A stretch of DNA of 64,000 nucleotides from Chthoniobacterales bacterium. Lineage in GTDB: Bacteria > Verrucomicrobiota > Verrucomicrobiia > Chthoniobacterales > UBA10450. The notes under the pieces are model-generated. The model was not told the DNA's origin. It saw only the letters and a program-made list of their open reading frames with translations, and did not search any database. Shown here in pieces: positions 26,713-35,219 of this stretch (positions are counted from its first letter, which is position 1; every line of letters begins with the position of its first letter). The position numbers were made by a program, and so were the translations under genes. The DNA lies in assembly GCA_035274845.1 (NCBI GenBank), contig DATENU010000015.1:186001-250000 (forward strand), written 5' to 3'.

Positions 26713-27381
26713 ATGCCCGCCGATCCGTTGATCATCCAAAGAGTGGACCTTCCGGCGTTCATCGATTTGGGCGCCACCATTCTTTTCAGCATCACCGGAG
26801 CGGCGGTGGCGATTCGACGCCACTACGATGTCATCGGTGTCTTCGTCCTGGGTCTCGCTTGCGGGCTGGGCGGGGGCTTATTGCGTGACGGTTTGTTTAT
26901 TCAAAGCGGGCCGCCGGTCGCGATGCGCGACGCCTCGTATCTGGTCGCGGTGCTCATTGGAGTTGTGATTGCTATTTTGTTCTTTACCCACGTGGAGCGG
27001 TTATCGAAGCCGTTCCTGATCATTGATGCGTTGGCCCTGGGAGCCTACGGCGTGGTGGGTGCGAGTAGATCCTTCGAAGCCGGCCTGACCACTCCCGCCT
27101 GCATCTTCGTCGGCGTTATAAACGCGGTCGGCAGCGGCCTGATCCGCGATGTCCTCATGCGCGACGAGCCGCTCCTGCTCAAACCCGGACAATTCTACGT
27201 GATTGCGTCGCTGCTCGGCGTCGCCGGATTCGCGGTGTTGCTAACCGTTTTCCGAACTCCCGTTGTTCCGGCGGCCATCGCCGCGATTGCCATTACCTTC
27301 GTGTTCCGTCTCCTCGCCATTTTCTTTGATTGGAAGACCACTTCGGTCATCCGCCCGCCCCCCGCAGTTGATGGCCCCTGA
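26713..27381 (+). CDS. TRIC family cation channel (UPF0126-type)
   Basis: A 222-residue inner-membrane protein with seven predicted helices, made of two repeats. The repeats carry the Gly-rich motifs GLACGLGGGLLRDGLF and GVINAVGSGLIRDVLMRDEP that define the prokaryotic TRIC/UPF0126 family, homologues of animal trimeric intracellular cation channels. It starts 5 bp after the second AspT stop, so it closes the operon. A possible role is charge balancing when the exchangers move net charge; that is inference. Some relatives are tied to amino-acid transport. Confidence 0.88.
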   Translation: MPADPLIIQRVDLPAFIDLGATILFSITGAAVAIRRHYDVIGVFVLGLACGLGGGLLRDGLFIQSGPPVAMRDASYLVAVLIGVVIAILFFTHVERLSKPFLIIDALALGAYGVVGASRSFEAGLTTPACIFVGVINAVGSGLIRDVLMRDEPLLLKPGQFYVIASLLGVAGFAVLLTVFRTPVVPAAIAAIAITFVFRLLAIFFDWKTTSVIRPPPAVDGP

Positions 27382-27409
27382 CTTCCCGTTACCAGGACTC
27401 ACAATCTCG

Positions 27410-27426
27410 TACGACCAAAGTCCAGT
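27410..27426. promoter_or_regulatory. 17-bp intergenic box, copy 4 (upstream of DUF3300)
   Basis: TACGACCAAAGTCCAGT lies 48 bp before the DUF3300 start codon. It shares TACGACC(A/T)AAGTCC with the copy in front of pfkA, 17 kb away, and would sit close to the expected promoter. Confidence 0.5.
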
Positions 27427-27474
27427 TGTCACGCAGAAGTGCGTGTCAGAAAATCCGCATTAACTCGCAAGAAC

Positions 27475-28863
27475 ATGAAACCAAAAGCCGCTCGACCCGG
27501 ATTCGTAATCCAATCATCTCACGCCATCGTCGCGCTCTCCTGTGTGGCATTGCTTTTGTCCGGCAACGCCGCGCTGTTGGCGCAAACGCCTCCGGCCACC
27601 CAACCGGCGACGCAACCGGCAGCGCCGCCCGCCGAAGCGCCCGATGCGCCGAAGATTCCGAATGATCAACTGGACTCCTTGGTCGCGCCGATCGCGCTCT
27701 ATTCGGATCCGCTTCTGGCCCAGACCCTGGCGGCTTCAACCTATCCGCTTGAAGTCATCCAATTGAAGCAATGGATGGATCAGAACAAAAGCCTGAAAGG
27801 CAAAGCGCTGACAGATGCGGTCGCGAAGCAACCGTGGGATCCGAGCATCCAATCGATGACGATGGTGCCGGATGTGGTGACGCGCCTGGCTGGAAACATC
27901 CAATGGACGACAGACCTCGGGAATGCCTTCCTCGCGCAGCAACAGGATGTGATGGACGCCGTGCAGCGAATGCGCAACAAGGCCCAAAGCAAAGGCACCC
28001 TCAAGACAAGCAAGGAGCAAGTGGTCCAGAGCAAATCGGAAGGCGGCAAGGAAGTGATTGTCATCGAACAAGCCAGTCCGGAGACCGTTTATGTTCCATC
28101 CTATGATCCAGCGATCGTTTATGGTCCACCGGTGTATCCCTACTATCCCTACTCCTATCCCGGATATTATCCGGGAATGGGGCTGGCCTGGGGCACCGGT
28201 ATCCTGATCGGGGCGGGGATTGCCAACGGCTGGTGGGGCAATTGCAACTGGGGCGGCGGCGACATCAACATCAATAACAACAACAACTTTAACCGGAACA
28301 GCAACCGGAACACGATCAACAACCGTCCCGCCAACGCCAACGGCAAATGGCAGCATAATTCCAATCATCGCGGGCCCGCTCCGTACTCGAACCGCAAGAC
28401 AGCAGACAAGTTCGGCGGGAACGACCGCGGCGGCCCGAACAGCAACCGGGGACCGGGCGGCGACCGGAATGGGCCGGGCGGCGACCGGAATAAAGGACCC
28501 GGTGGCGACCGGAACAGACCTTCGAACCAGCCGAGTAACCGGCCCGGAGGCGATCGGACGGCCGGCAATAAGCCAGGCGGGGATCGTTCCTCGGCGAATC
28601 GACCGGGCGGCGATCGTTCGTCAGCGAATCGGCCATCGAACACGAGCAGACCGAGCGGCGGAGGAGACCGGATTTCCAACAACCGGTCCACGCACTCTCC
28701 CAGTCCCAGGAGCAACAGCTCTTTCGGCAATAGCGGAGGCTTTAGCAGAAGTTCGGCCTCGTCCAGCTTCAGCCGCGGCTCCCACAGCATGGGAGGCTCG
28801 CGCGGCGGAGGAATGTCCCGCGGTGGAGGAGGGGGAGGCAGAGGCGGCGGCCGCCGGCGTTAG
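27475..28863 (+). CDS. DUF3300 domain exported protein with Gly/Arg/Asn-rich tail
   Basis: A 462-residue exported protein. The signal peptide is about residues 1-37 (ending near ALLAQ), followed by a Pro/Ala linker. The DUF3300 domain (~50-215) has recognisable pieces: LVAPIALYSDPLLAQTLAASTYPLEV, WDPSIQSMTMVPDV and the end motif ETVYVPSYDPAIVYG, then a Tyr/Pro-rich PYYPYSYPGYYPG. After a short hydrophobic Gly stretch, the last ~190 residues are low-complexity repeats of the type GGDR/NRPGGDRSSAN ending in Gly/Arg. DUF3300 has no established function. The tail may bind nucleic acid or wall polymers, which is speculative. The ATG at 27475 gives the better signal peptide. Confidence 0.88.
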   Translation: MKPKAARPGFVIQSSHAIVALSCVALLLSGNAALLAQTPPATQPATQPAAPPAEAPDAPKIPNDQLDSLVAPIALYSDPLLAQTLAASTYPLEVIQLKQWMDQNKSLKGKALTDAVAKQPWDPSIQSMTMVPDVVTRLAGNIQWTTDLGNAFLAQQQDVMDAVQRMRNKAQSKGTLKTSKEQVVQSKSEGGKEVIVIEQASPETVYVPSYDPAIVYGPPVYPYYPYSYPGYYPGMGLAWGTGILIGAGIANGWWGNCNWGGGDININNNNNFNRNSNRNTINNRPANANGKWQHNSNHRGPAPYSNRKTADKFGGNDRGGPNSNRGPGGDRNGPGGDRNKGPGGDRNRPSNQPSNRPGGDRTAGNKPGGDRSSANRPGGDRSSANRPSNTSRPSGGGDRISNNRSTHSPSPRSNSSFGNSGGFSRSSASSSFSRGSHSMGGSRGGGMSRGGGGGGRGGGRRR

Positions 28864-28881
28864 AAACCAAGGACGAAACCA

Positions 28882-29871
28882 ATGAAATCAAAATCACTTA
28901 TTCTTTTGAAACTCCCATTGATCACCGGCGCCTTGTTGCTTTCGGCGACGCTTACTTTGAGCGCGGCCGAGAAAAAAGAGGCGGCTCCGCCACAGGGAAC
29001 GGGCAAGGCATTCGATAGCGCGCAGGCGGCCGGCGATGCTCTGATCCAGGCTGCGGAAACCTTTGATGTCGCTGCCTTGAAGGAGATTCTCGGCCCCGGG
29101 AGCGACGATATCGTGGCATCTGAGGATCCCGTGTCGGACAAGAATCGTGCAGCCGACTTTGTGGCGAAAGCCAAGGAAAAGCATTCGATCGAGGTCGATG
29201 CAAAAAATCCGAATAGCGCCACGCTCCTGGTCGGTAATCTGGACTGGCCGCTTCCCATTCCGATCGTGAAAAAGGGTGGGAAATGGTATTTCGATATCAA
29301 GACCGGCCGGGAAACGATCCTGTTCCGGCGCATTGGAGCGAACGAGCTGGACGCCTTGGAGATTTGTCGGGGGTTCGTCGACGCCCAGCATGAGTATGCC
29401 GCGGACAAGCACGATGATTCCAAAGTCAATCAATATGCGCAAAAGATCATCAGCACCCCGGGAAAACAGGATGGATTGGCCTGGCAAAATGCGGATGGCA
29501 CCTGGGCGGGTCCTCTCGGTGAAGAAGTCGCAAAGGCGCTGGAGCAGGGCTACAGCGATAAGGCCAAGCCGTACCATGGCTACTTTTTTAAAGTCTTGAA
29601 AGGCCAGGGGCCGGCTGCGCCGATGGGACAGATGGATTTCGTCGTCGGAGACGCCATGATCGGCGGATTCGCGCTGGTAGCTTCGCCGGCGGAATACAAG
29701 GTCACCGGAGTGCAGAGTTTCATCGTGGGCCCTGATGGCACCATTTATGAGAGGGACCTCGGGCCGGATACTCTGACCGCGTTCAAGAGCATGGAGCGTT
29801 TCAATCCCGACAAGACGTGGACGGCGACGGAGGATCATTGGCTGGATGAGGTCGAAGTGGCGGGGCAATAG
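28882..29871 (+). CDS. DUF2950 family exported protein
   Basis: A 329-residue protein with a signal peptide (LLKLPLITGALLLSATLTLSAA). It is recognised as DUF2950 by FDSAQAAGDALIQAAETFD, KWYFDIKTGRETILFRRIGANEL and DGLAWQNADGTWAGPLG, and by its pairing with DUF3300, a combination common in Gram-negative genomes. The gene starts 18 bp after DUF3300 and ends shortly before a hairpin, so the two form a unit. It probably acts in the periplasm. No catalytic residues are evident and the function is unknown. Confidence 0.9.
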   Translation: MKSKSLILLKLPLITGALLLSATLTLSAAEKKEAAPPQGTGKAFDSAQAAGDALIQAAETFDVAALKEILGPGSDDIVASEDPVSDKNRAADFVAKAKEKHSIEVDAKNPNSATLLVGNLDWPLPIPIVKKGGKWYFDIKTGRETILFRRIGANELDALEICRGFVDAQHEYAADKHDDSKVNQYAQKIISTPGKQDGLAWQNADGTWAGPLGEEVAKALEQGYSDKAKPYHGYFFKVLKGQGPAAPMGQMDFVVGDAMIGGFALVASPAEYKVTGVQSFIVGPDGTIYERDLGPDTLTAFKSMERFNPDKTWTATEDHWLDEVEVAGQ

Positions 29872-29914
29872 GGCCACGCTTTTAGGAACCTCTAATTCTC
29901 TCAGTGGTTAGCGG

Positions 29915-29944
29915 AATCGGCTCCTCTTCGCGGAGGGGCCGATT
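29915..29944 (+). terminator. Rho-independent-type terminator after DUF2950
   Basis: A 12-bp stem, AATCGGCTCCTC with GAGGGGCCGATT, has a single G-T wobble and a 6-base loop (TTCGCG). It is followed by TTGCTTTG, a weak T-tract. It lies 43 bp after the DUF2950 stop and fits the end of the DUF3300-DUF2950 transcript. Confidence 0.75.
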
Positions 29945-29972
29945 TGCTTTGTCCGGTCGGCCAATCCGGACA

Positions 29973-29989
29973 TAGCACCTTAGTCCAAT
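29973..29989. promoter_or_regulatory. 17-bp intergenic box, copy 5 (upstream of lipoprotein lipase)
   Basis: TAGCACCTTAGTCCAAT matches the pfkA box at 13 of 17 positions. It lies between the terminator and the GTG start at 30051. It is the most diverged copy and the weakest call of the set. Confidence 0.4.
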
Positions 29990-30050
29990 ATTCGGCTGGG
30001 AATTGGTTTGCCAAAGTCACACAACCAGAAAACAAATGAGCTGACGCGCC

Positions 30051-31688
30051 GTGATCCCGGTCCGACTTATCAAATTAACCCTGGCCGCGCTCCTCGTGGC
30101 CGGCTGTGCGGATATTGCCACGGTCCGCCAGACCACCCCGCGTCTGCCTGCGGTCGCGAACGAAGCGCCCGAACTGTTGGTGGCGGAAAAGGAACTGGAG
30201 AAAGCGAGGAAATGCCAAACGAGCGAGCCGACTCGTGCGCTCGGCGGATATCTCGCCGCTGCCCAAGGCGCGGAACGCCAGCTGGAGCGGAACGCGGGAG
30301 ATACGCGGGCGCGTCTCGTTTACAATTTCGCGGTGGCTCGCGCCCTTGAGGTGATCCAGTCCGCGCCTCTCGATCCCTGGAGCCATTCGCTCTCGGTCCC
30401 TGGGCCGGATGGAGAATATGTCGTCACAACTCTTCGTCCTGCGGGTCCCGATCGCAATCCGGCCGATTACAACATTACACCTACCGATAGCCTGAGTATC
30501 GGCGGCGCCTACTTCGACAAACGCGTCACCGTGGAAGGCATTGGCGCCCCGCTGGTGGCGGCGGGCCGGGAGAAAAAAGCCGACTTTCGCAAGAATTTCT
30601 CAACGCCGCGCCTTTACGGGACAGCGACGGCCATTATCCGGTTTCGCGATCGTCATCATGCGCAAATAGAGTTCTTCGAGCCGCTCTCTACCGAACGGAT
30701 CTCGTTTGCCGGCCATACCTCCCGCCTGGCCGCGGACTTCACCGCGCCGCTTGCGGTAGGACTAACTGCCGAGCGCCCCGACAAGCTCGGGTTGGCTCGG
30801 TTCCTCCACCCGGGAAAGTACGCCGACACCGCGCGGCTGGCGCGCTTGCAAGCCTACGATCCCAATCGCATTCCGGTCATCTTTGTCCACGGCTTGCAGG
30901 ATACCCCGGCGAGTTGGGCGCCGATGATCAACACTCTGCGGGAGGACCCGGAGATTCGACGCCGCTATCAATTTTGGGTCTACAGTTATCCGAGCGGTTA
31001 TCCTTATCCGTATTCGGCGGCGCTCTTCCGCCAGGAGCTCGACGCAGTGGCTCGCGCGTTCCCGAACCGGCAGCGCGTTATCCTCATCGGTCACAGCATG
31101 GGCGGAATGATCAGCCGGCTGATGGTCACCGATGTCGGGGACAAACTCTGGCGCGAGCGCTTCGGGAAATCGCCGGCCCAGACCAATATTCCGGCGGAAC
31201 CTAAAAAGCTTCTCGAGGATTCGCTGGTCTTCAATCACCGCTCGGACGTGCGTCGCGTGATTTTCATCTCGTCTCCCCATCGCGGCAGTATCCTGGCTTC
31301 CAATTGGATCGGGCGCATCGCGACAAAGCTGGTGAAGACCCCGCTCTTTTTTGCCACCCTGCCGATCCGCGCCATCAACGCCGCGAGCGCCAATCCCGAG
31401 ATGATGAATTTCGAGAAAATTCCAAACAGCATCGATACGCTTTCCCCGAACAGCCCATTCGTAAAATCGATCGACAAATTTCCGATCACGCGCAGCATTC
31501 CTTTCCACACCATCGAAGGTGACCGGGGCCGGGGCGACGCGCCGAACAGCTCTGACGGCGTTGTTCCGTACTGGAGCTCGCATCTGGAGGGAGCACAGTC
31601 GGAGTTGGTCGTGCCCTCGAATCACAGCGCGCACCAAAATTCCCAGGCAATCGCCGAGGTCCGCCGCATCCTCAAGTTAACCCAATGA
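30051..31688 (+). CDS. Lipoprotein alpha/beta-hydrolase (lipase/esterase-like)
   Basis: A 545-residue protein starting at GTG. The N-terminus LIKLTLAALLVAGCADI has a clear lipobox (LVAGC), so it is probably a membrane-anchored lipoprotein. The N-terminal ~260 residues are a large unassigned region. The hydrolase core begins at IPVIFVHGLQDTPASW; the nucleophile elbow is VILIGHSMGGMISRL and a likely catalytic His lies near the end in VVPSNHSAHQN. The fold is typical of lipases or esterases with an unknown lipid or ester substrate. GTG was chosen because nearby ATG codons are out of frame or quickly stopped. A 17-bp box lies upstream. Confidence 0.85.
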   Translation: MIPVRLIKLTLAALLVAGCADIATVRQTTPRLPAVANEAPELLVAEKELEKARKCQTSEPTRALGGYLAAAQGAERQLERNAGDTRARLVYNFAVARALEVIQSAPLDPWSHSLSVPGPDGEYVVTTLRPAGPDRNPADYNITPTDSLSIGGAYFDKRVTVEGIGAPLVAAGREKKADFRKNFSTPRLYGTATAIIRFRDRHHAQIEFFEPLSTERISFAGHTSRLAADFTAPLAVGLTAERPDKLGLARFLHPGKYADTARLARLQAYDPNRIPVIFVHGLQDTPASWAPMINTLREDPEIRRRYQFWVYSYPSGYPYPYSAALFRQELDAVARAFPNRQRVILIGHSMGGMISRLMVTDVGDKLWRERFGKSPAQTNIPAEPKKLLEDSLVFNHRSDVRRVIFISSPHRGSILASNWIGRIATKLVKTPLFFATLPIRAINAASANPEMMNFEKIPNSIDTLSPNSPFVKSIDKFPITRSIPFHTIEGDRGRGDAPNSSDGVVPYWSSHLEGAQSELVVPSNHSAHQNSQAIAEVRRILKLTQ

Positions 31689-31690
31689 TG

Positions 31691-31707
31691 TGGGACCAAG
31701 GTCCCAT
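31691..31707. promoter_or_regulatory. 17-bp intergenic box, copy 6
   Basis: TGGGACCAAGGTCCCAT contains the fully palindromic 14-base core GGGACC-AA-GGTCCC apart from its central bases. It lies between the lipase stop (31688) and the next start (31750). It could drive the following two genes separately from the lipase. Confidence 0.5.
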
Positions 31708-31749
31708 TCCCTCACCAACGCGCGGAGCCCAATCTGGCCGCAACCCGTC

Positions 31750-33009
31750 ATGAAAAATTTTACCGGCTTCGCCATTTTGTTTCTCACCACGGTCTCACTC
31801 CACGGCCAGGCGGTCACGTTGCCGACCCAGTCGGAGTACGAGGAATTGCCCGAGCTCAAGGCGAGCGAAATCCTGCGAGACACGATCCTGAATGGACCGA
31901 ATCACAAGGTCCGCGAGGAAGTGACGACGCAATCCGGCGCGAACCATTTCACGATCGATTCCCATTTCGGAATTTTTACGGCTGAAGGAAACGCGATGCT
32001 CGTGAGGCGCGTCGACGAAATCAACGCCATCGCGCGGCTGAGTGAAGTTTCAAAGACCGACGAATTTACAGAGTCGCTAAAAAAAGCGGCAATGAAGCCG
32101 GTGAACACGGCCAAGGCTCTTGTAACCGACCCGGTGAAAACGCTCTCCGCGGTTCCGAAGGGTTTGAAGAAGTTCATGAACCGCGCCGGTGACACGGTTA
32201 AGAGTATCGGGAAGAAGAAGGACTCCGAGGATGGAGACGCAAACCGAATGCAGGACATGATCGGTTTCACCAATGCAAAGCGAAAGGTGGCGATCAGCCT
32301 GGGTGTCGACCCTTACAGCACCAACGACGTGTTGCAGAAGCAGCTCGATGACATCGCCTGGGCGAACTTTGCCGGCGGCCTGGTTTTCTCCGTGGGCACG
32401 ATGCCGATCGGTGGCGGAGTGGGCATGGCGCTCACCGCCACCCAGGTGACCGGTAATTTCGAGAGCATCCTGCGAGAGAAAAGCCCGGCCGACCTCAAGG
32501 CTATGAACCGCAAGATCCTGCAGGGCCTCGGCGCCAGCAGCGAGGATACTGAGCGATTTTTGAAGAACTCCGCTTTTTCACCTTCAGCGCAAACCGCGTT
32601 CGTCCTCAACCTTCAGGCACTCGACGGCGTCGCCAATCGCGGGGCCTTCGTTCGGCTTGCGGGGACCATTAGCTCGAGCGAGCCCGACGCCATCTTCTGT
32701 GTGCAAACCGCCGCCCTGATGGGCAATCTTCACAAGGGCGAAAAGCCGCTCGCGCGCATCGAGCTTCTCGGTGACTTCCCGATCTGTATCGCGAAAGATG
32801 GGACGACGGTGGTGGCCATGCAGTGGGATTACGCAGCCTACACCCCGATGGCCGATAAGTTCTCGCGCGATCTCGAAGAATTCACCAAGGACAAGGGGAA
32901 CAAGCGCCTGATCGCGTTGTCCGGGACTATCTCGCCGCGCCTGCGGCAGGAGCTGGAGGCGCGTGGCGATACCGTGCAGGACAAGCTGGCCCCCGGCCCC
33001 CTGAAATGA
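31750..33009 (+). CDS. Exported hypothetical protein (419 aa)
   Basis: A 419-residue protein with a signal peptide (MKNFTGFAILFLTTVSLHGQA), so probably periplasmic or outer-membrane associated. A basic helical segment (~110-160, KPVNTAKALVTDPVKTLSAVPKGLKKFM) and a Gly-rich hydrophobic stretch (~205-235, VGTMPIGGGVGMALT) are the main visible features; there is no catalytic motif. I do not recognise the family. The start at 31750 is preferred over the earlier ATG at 31690, which lacks a signal sequence. Its stop overlaps the DUF4105 start by 4 bp, implying translational coupling. Confidence 0.72.
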   Translation: MKNFTGFAILFLTTVSLHGQAVTLPTQSEYEELPELKASEILRDTILNGPNHKVREEVTTQSGANHFTIDSHFGIFTAEGNAMLVRRVDEINAIARLSEVSKTDEFTESLKKAAMKPVNTAKALVTDPVKTLSAVPKGLKKFMNRAGDTVKSIGKKKDSEDGDANRMQDMIGFTNAKRKVAISLGVDPYSTNDVLQKQLDDIAWANFAGGLVFSVGTMPIGGGVGMALTATQVTGNFESILREKSPADLKAMNRKILQGLGASSEDTERFLKNSAFSPSAQTAFVLNLQALDGVANRGAFVRLAGTISSSEPDAIFCVQTAALMGNLHKGEKPLARIELLGDFPICIAKDGTTVVAMQWDYAAYTPMADKFSRDLEEFTKDKGNKRLIALSGTISPRLRQELEARGDTVQDKLAPGPLK

Positions 33010-34016
33010 GCCGGTTCTGGGGCGGTCTCCTCCGCCTTCCACTGTACTTTGTGTTGGTGATCGCGACGCTCTGGGCGGCGGGCGCGCTTTTCTTCGATCT
33101 GCCGATCGCGTGGCTCCGCGGGCCGCTCGCCCTTATCTACGGCCTGGCAATGTTTGCCGCCCTGTTTTTCGTCAGGGGCCGCTGGCGCGCCATGAGCGTG
33201 GTCGCGTTAGGCTTTGCCGTCGTCCTGGCGTGGTGGCTAACCCTCAAACCAACCGGGAACAAGGCGTGGCAACCAGATGTAGCGCGGACCGCCTGGGCGG
33301 ATATTCAGAGCGATAAAGTGACCCTGCATGACGTGCGTAACTTCGATTACCGAACAGAAACCGATTACACCGAGCGCTGGGAAACCCGCGAAGTCGAGTT
33401 GTCAAAGCTCACGGGGGTGGACCTTTCCATCACTTACTGGGGCTCGCCCTGGATCGCGCATCCGATCGTGAGCTTTCTCTTCTCCGGCGCTTTGCCGGTG
33501 GCGTTTTCCATCGAGACGCGCAAAGCCGTGGGCCAAAACTATTCGGTCATCGCGGGGCTTTACCGGCAATATGAGCTCATCTGCATCACCGCCGATGAGC
33601 GGGACCTCATCCGGTTGCGTACGAATTACCGCAAAGGCGAAGATGTCTTTCTCTACCGAACCGTGATCACCCCGGACCACGGCCGCGCCCTTTTTCTTGC
33701 CTACCTCAATCGTCTCAATCGAATGCACGAGCACCCCGAGTTTTACAATCAGCTAACCGATAACTGCACCACGGAAATTCGCGTCGCCAATATCGAGGCG
33801 CGACAGGGTAAGGTTGCCCCGTGGAACTGGCGACTGCTGCTCAACGGAAAGAGTGACGAATTGCTTTATGAACGCGGCGCCATCGACCGGAGCCTGCCGT
33901 TCGCCACGCTCAAAGAACGAAGTCTGATTAACAAAAAAGCCCAGGCTGCGGATGCCTCGCCGGATTTTTCCCAGTTGATTCGCGTCGGATTGCCACAGCC
34001 TGTGTTTGCGCGTTAG
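33006..34016 (+). CDS. DUF4105 membrane protein
   Basis: A 336-residue protein with three N-terminal membrane helices (about 7-28, 35-55 and 60-80) and an exported DUF4105 domain. The domain is recognisable by DVRNFDYRTETDY, VDLSITYWG, the FSIETRK stretch and the Cys motif FYNQLTDNCTTEIR. DUF4105 is related to the Lnb N-terminal region and is thought to be a periplasmic NlpC/P60-like fold. Cys in NCTT and His in PWIAHPIVSF could be the catalytic pair; that is inference. It is translationally coupled (ATGA) to the preceding exported protein. Confidence 0.83.
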   Translation: MSRFWGGLLRLPLYFVLVIATLWAAGALFFDLPIAWLRGPLALIYGLAMFAALFFVRGRWRAMSVVALGFAVVLAWWLTLKPTGNKAWQPDVARTAWADIQSDKVTLHDVRNFDYRTETDYTERWETREVELSKLTGVDLSITYWGSPWIAHPIVSFLFSGALPVAFSIETRKAVGQNYSVIAGLYRQYELICITADERDLIRLRTNYRKGEDVFLYRTVITPDHGRALFLAYLNRLNRMHEHPEFYNQLTDNCTTEIRVANIEARQGKVAPWNWRLLLNGKSDELLYERGAIDRSLPFATLKERSLINKKAQAADASPDFSQLIRVGLPQPVFAR

Positions 34017-34092
34017 CGGTGGCCGACCCCGAGTCAGACACTGGTCGAAAAGCCACAAAAATCTTCCATTAATATCTATAGTTGTTCATCTT

Positions 34093-35216
34093 ATGGTGGT
34101 GCGATTCATGTGCCGGCGCCGTTGGCTTCAGTTCAAAATGGGGTTTGTGGCCGCGCTCGCCTTGCCTGCCCTAGCCGGCGATAACGACCTGAGCAAGGCT
34201 ACCGTCAGCAATTCCTGGAAGCCCGATTCGGCGGCTCCGGAAGGAATGGTCTGGATTCCCGGGGGCGAATTCTCCATGGGCGCCAGTAACGAGGGCCGCG
34301 GAAATTGCTGCGATATGGCGATGGCCTCGAATGACGCGAGCCCCATGCATCGCGTTCGGGTGGATGGCTTCTGGATGGACACGACCGCGGTGACCAACGC
34401 GCAGTTTGCGAGGTTCATCGAAGCCACCGGCTATGTCACAATGGCGGAGAAAACGCCGACGCGGGAAGAATTGCCGACGGTACCTGACGAGAATCTTGTG
34501 GCAGGCTCAATTGTTTTCGCGGTCACGCCTCGCGAGGTTCCGCTACACAACCACCTTCAATGGTGGGCTTACGCCAAAGGCGCGGATTGGCGTCATCCTC
34601 TTGGAGCCGGCAGCGATCTCAAAGGCAAAGAGAATCATCCGGTGGTTCACGTCACGTTCGCCGATGCCGAAGCCTATGCGAAGTGGGCCGGCAAACGTTT
34701 GCCAACCGAGGCGGAATATGAGTTCGCCGAGCGCGGCGGGCTCTCCGGCAAAATCTACGCCTGGGGCGACGAGTTTCGCCCGAACGGCAAATGGATGGCG
34801 AACACCTGGCAGGGAAAATTCCGGTCAAAGATTCGGGCGACGACGGCTTCGCCGGAACCGCGCCGGTGAAAAGTTTTCCACCCAACGGCTACGGCCTCTA
34901 CGAAATGGCGGGCAACGTCTGGGAATGGTGCAGCGATTGGTATCGGGCTGATTACTACGCCGAGCTGGCCGCCGCCGACAAGGTCTCGCTCAATCCGCAG
35001 GGGCCAACTTCCTCCTACGATCCGGCCGAGCCTGGCGAAAAGAAACGCGTCCATCGTGGCGGCTCCTTCCTTTGCAACGAGCAGTATTGCTCTCGCTACA
35101 TCGTCGGCACCCGCGGCAAAGGCGAAATCAACACGGCCACCAATCATCTCGGCTTCCGCTGCGTGAAAACCGCGGCGGCGCCTTCCGGCAGCTCCGCCTC
35201 CGCTTCTTTGCCTTAA
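34093..35216 (+). pseudogene. Formylglycine-generating enzyme (sulfatase-modifying factor), frameshifted
   Basis: The N-terminal two thirds are in one frame (from ATG 34093 to a stop at 34867-34869) and the C-terminal third is in the next. The first part has MVWIPGGEFSMGASNEGRG, AVTNAQFARFIEATGY and [17 protein letters not shown]. The second continues exactly where it should: [21 protein letters not shown] and [12 protein letters not shown]. It ends with the copper-binding catalytic Cys pair [14 protein letters not shown] (codons 35074 and 35089). One missing base, probably a C in TTCCGG near 34820, explains it. FGE oxidises a sulfatase Cys to formylglycine; the sulfatase follows 3 bp later. 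The shift may be a true mutation or a sequencing error. Confidence 0.88.
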
Positions 35217-35219
35217 CTC

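Noticed and set aside
28437-28680. Repetitive GGNGGCGAYCG-like DNA in the DUF3300 gene as a repeat element
   Set aside because: It is in frame and encodes the Gly/Asp/Arg-rich protein tail, so it is coding low complexity.
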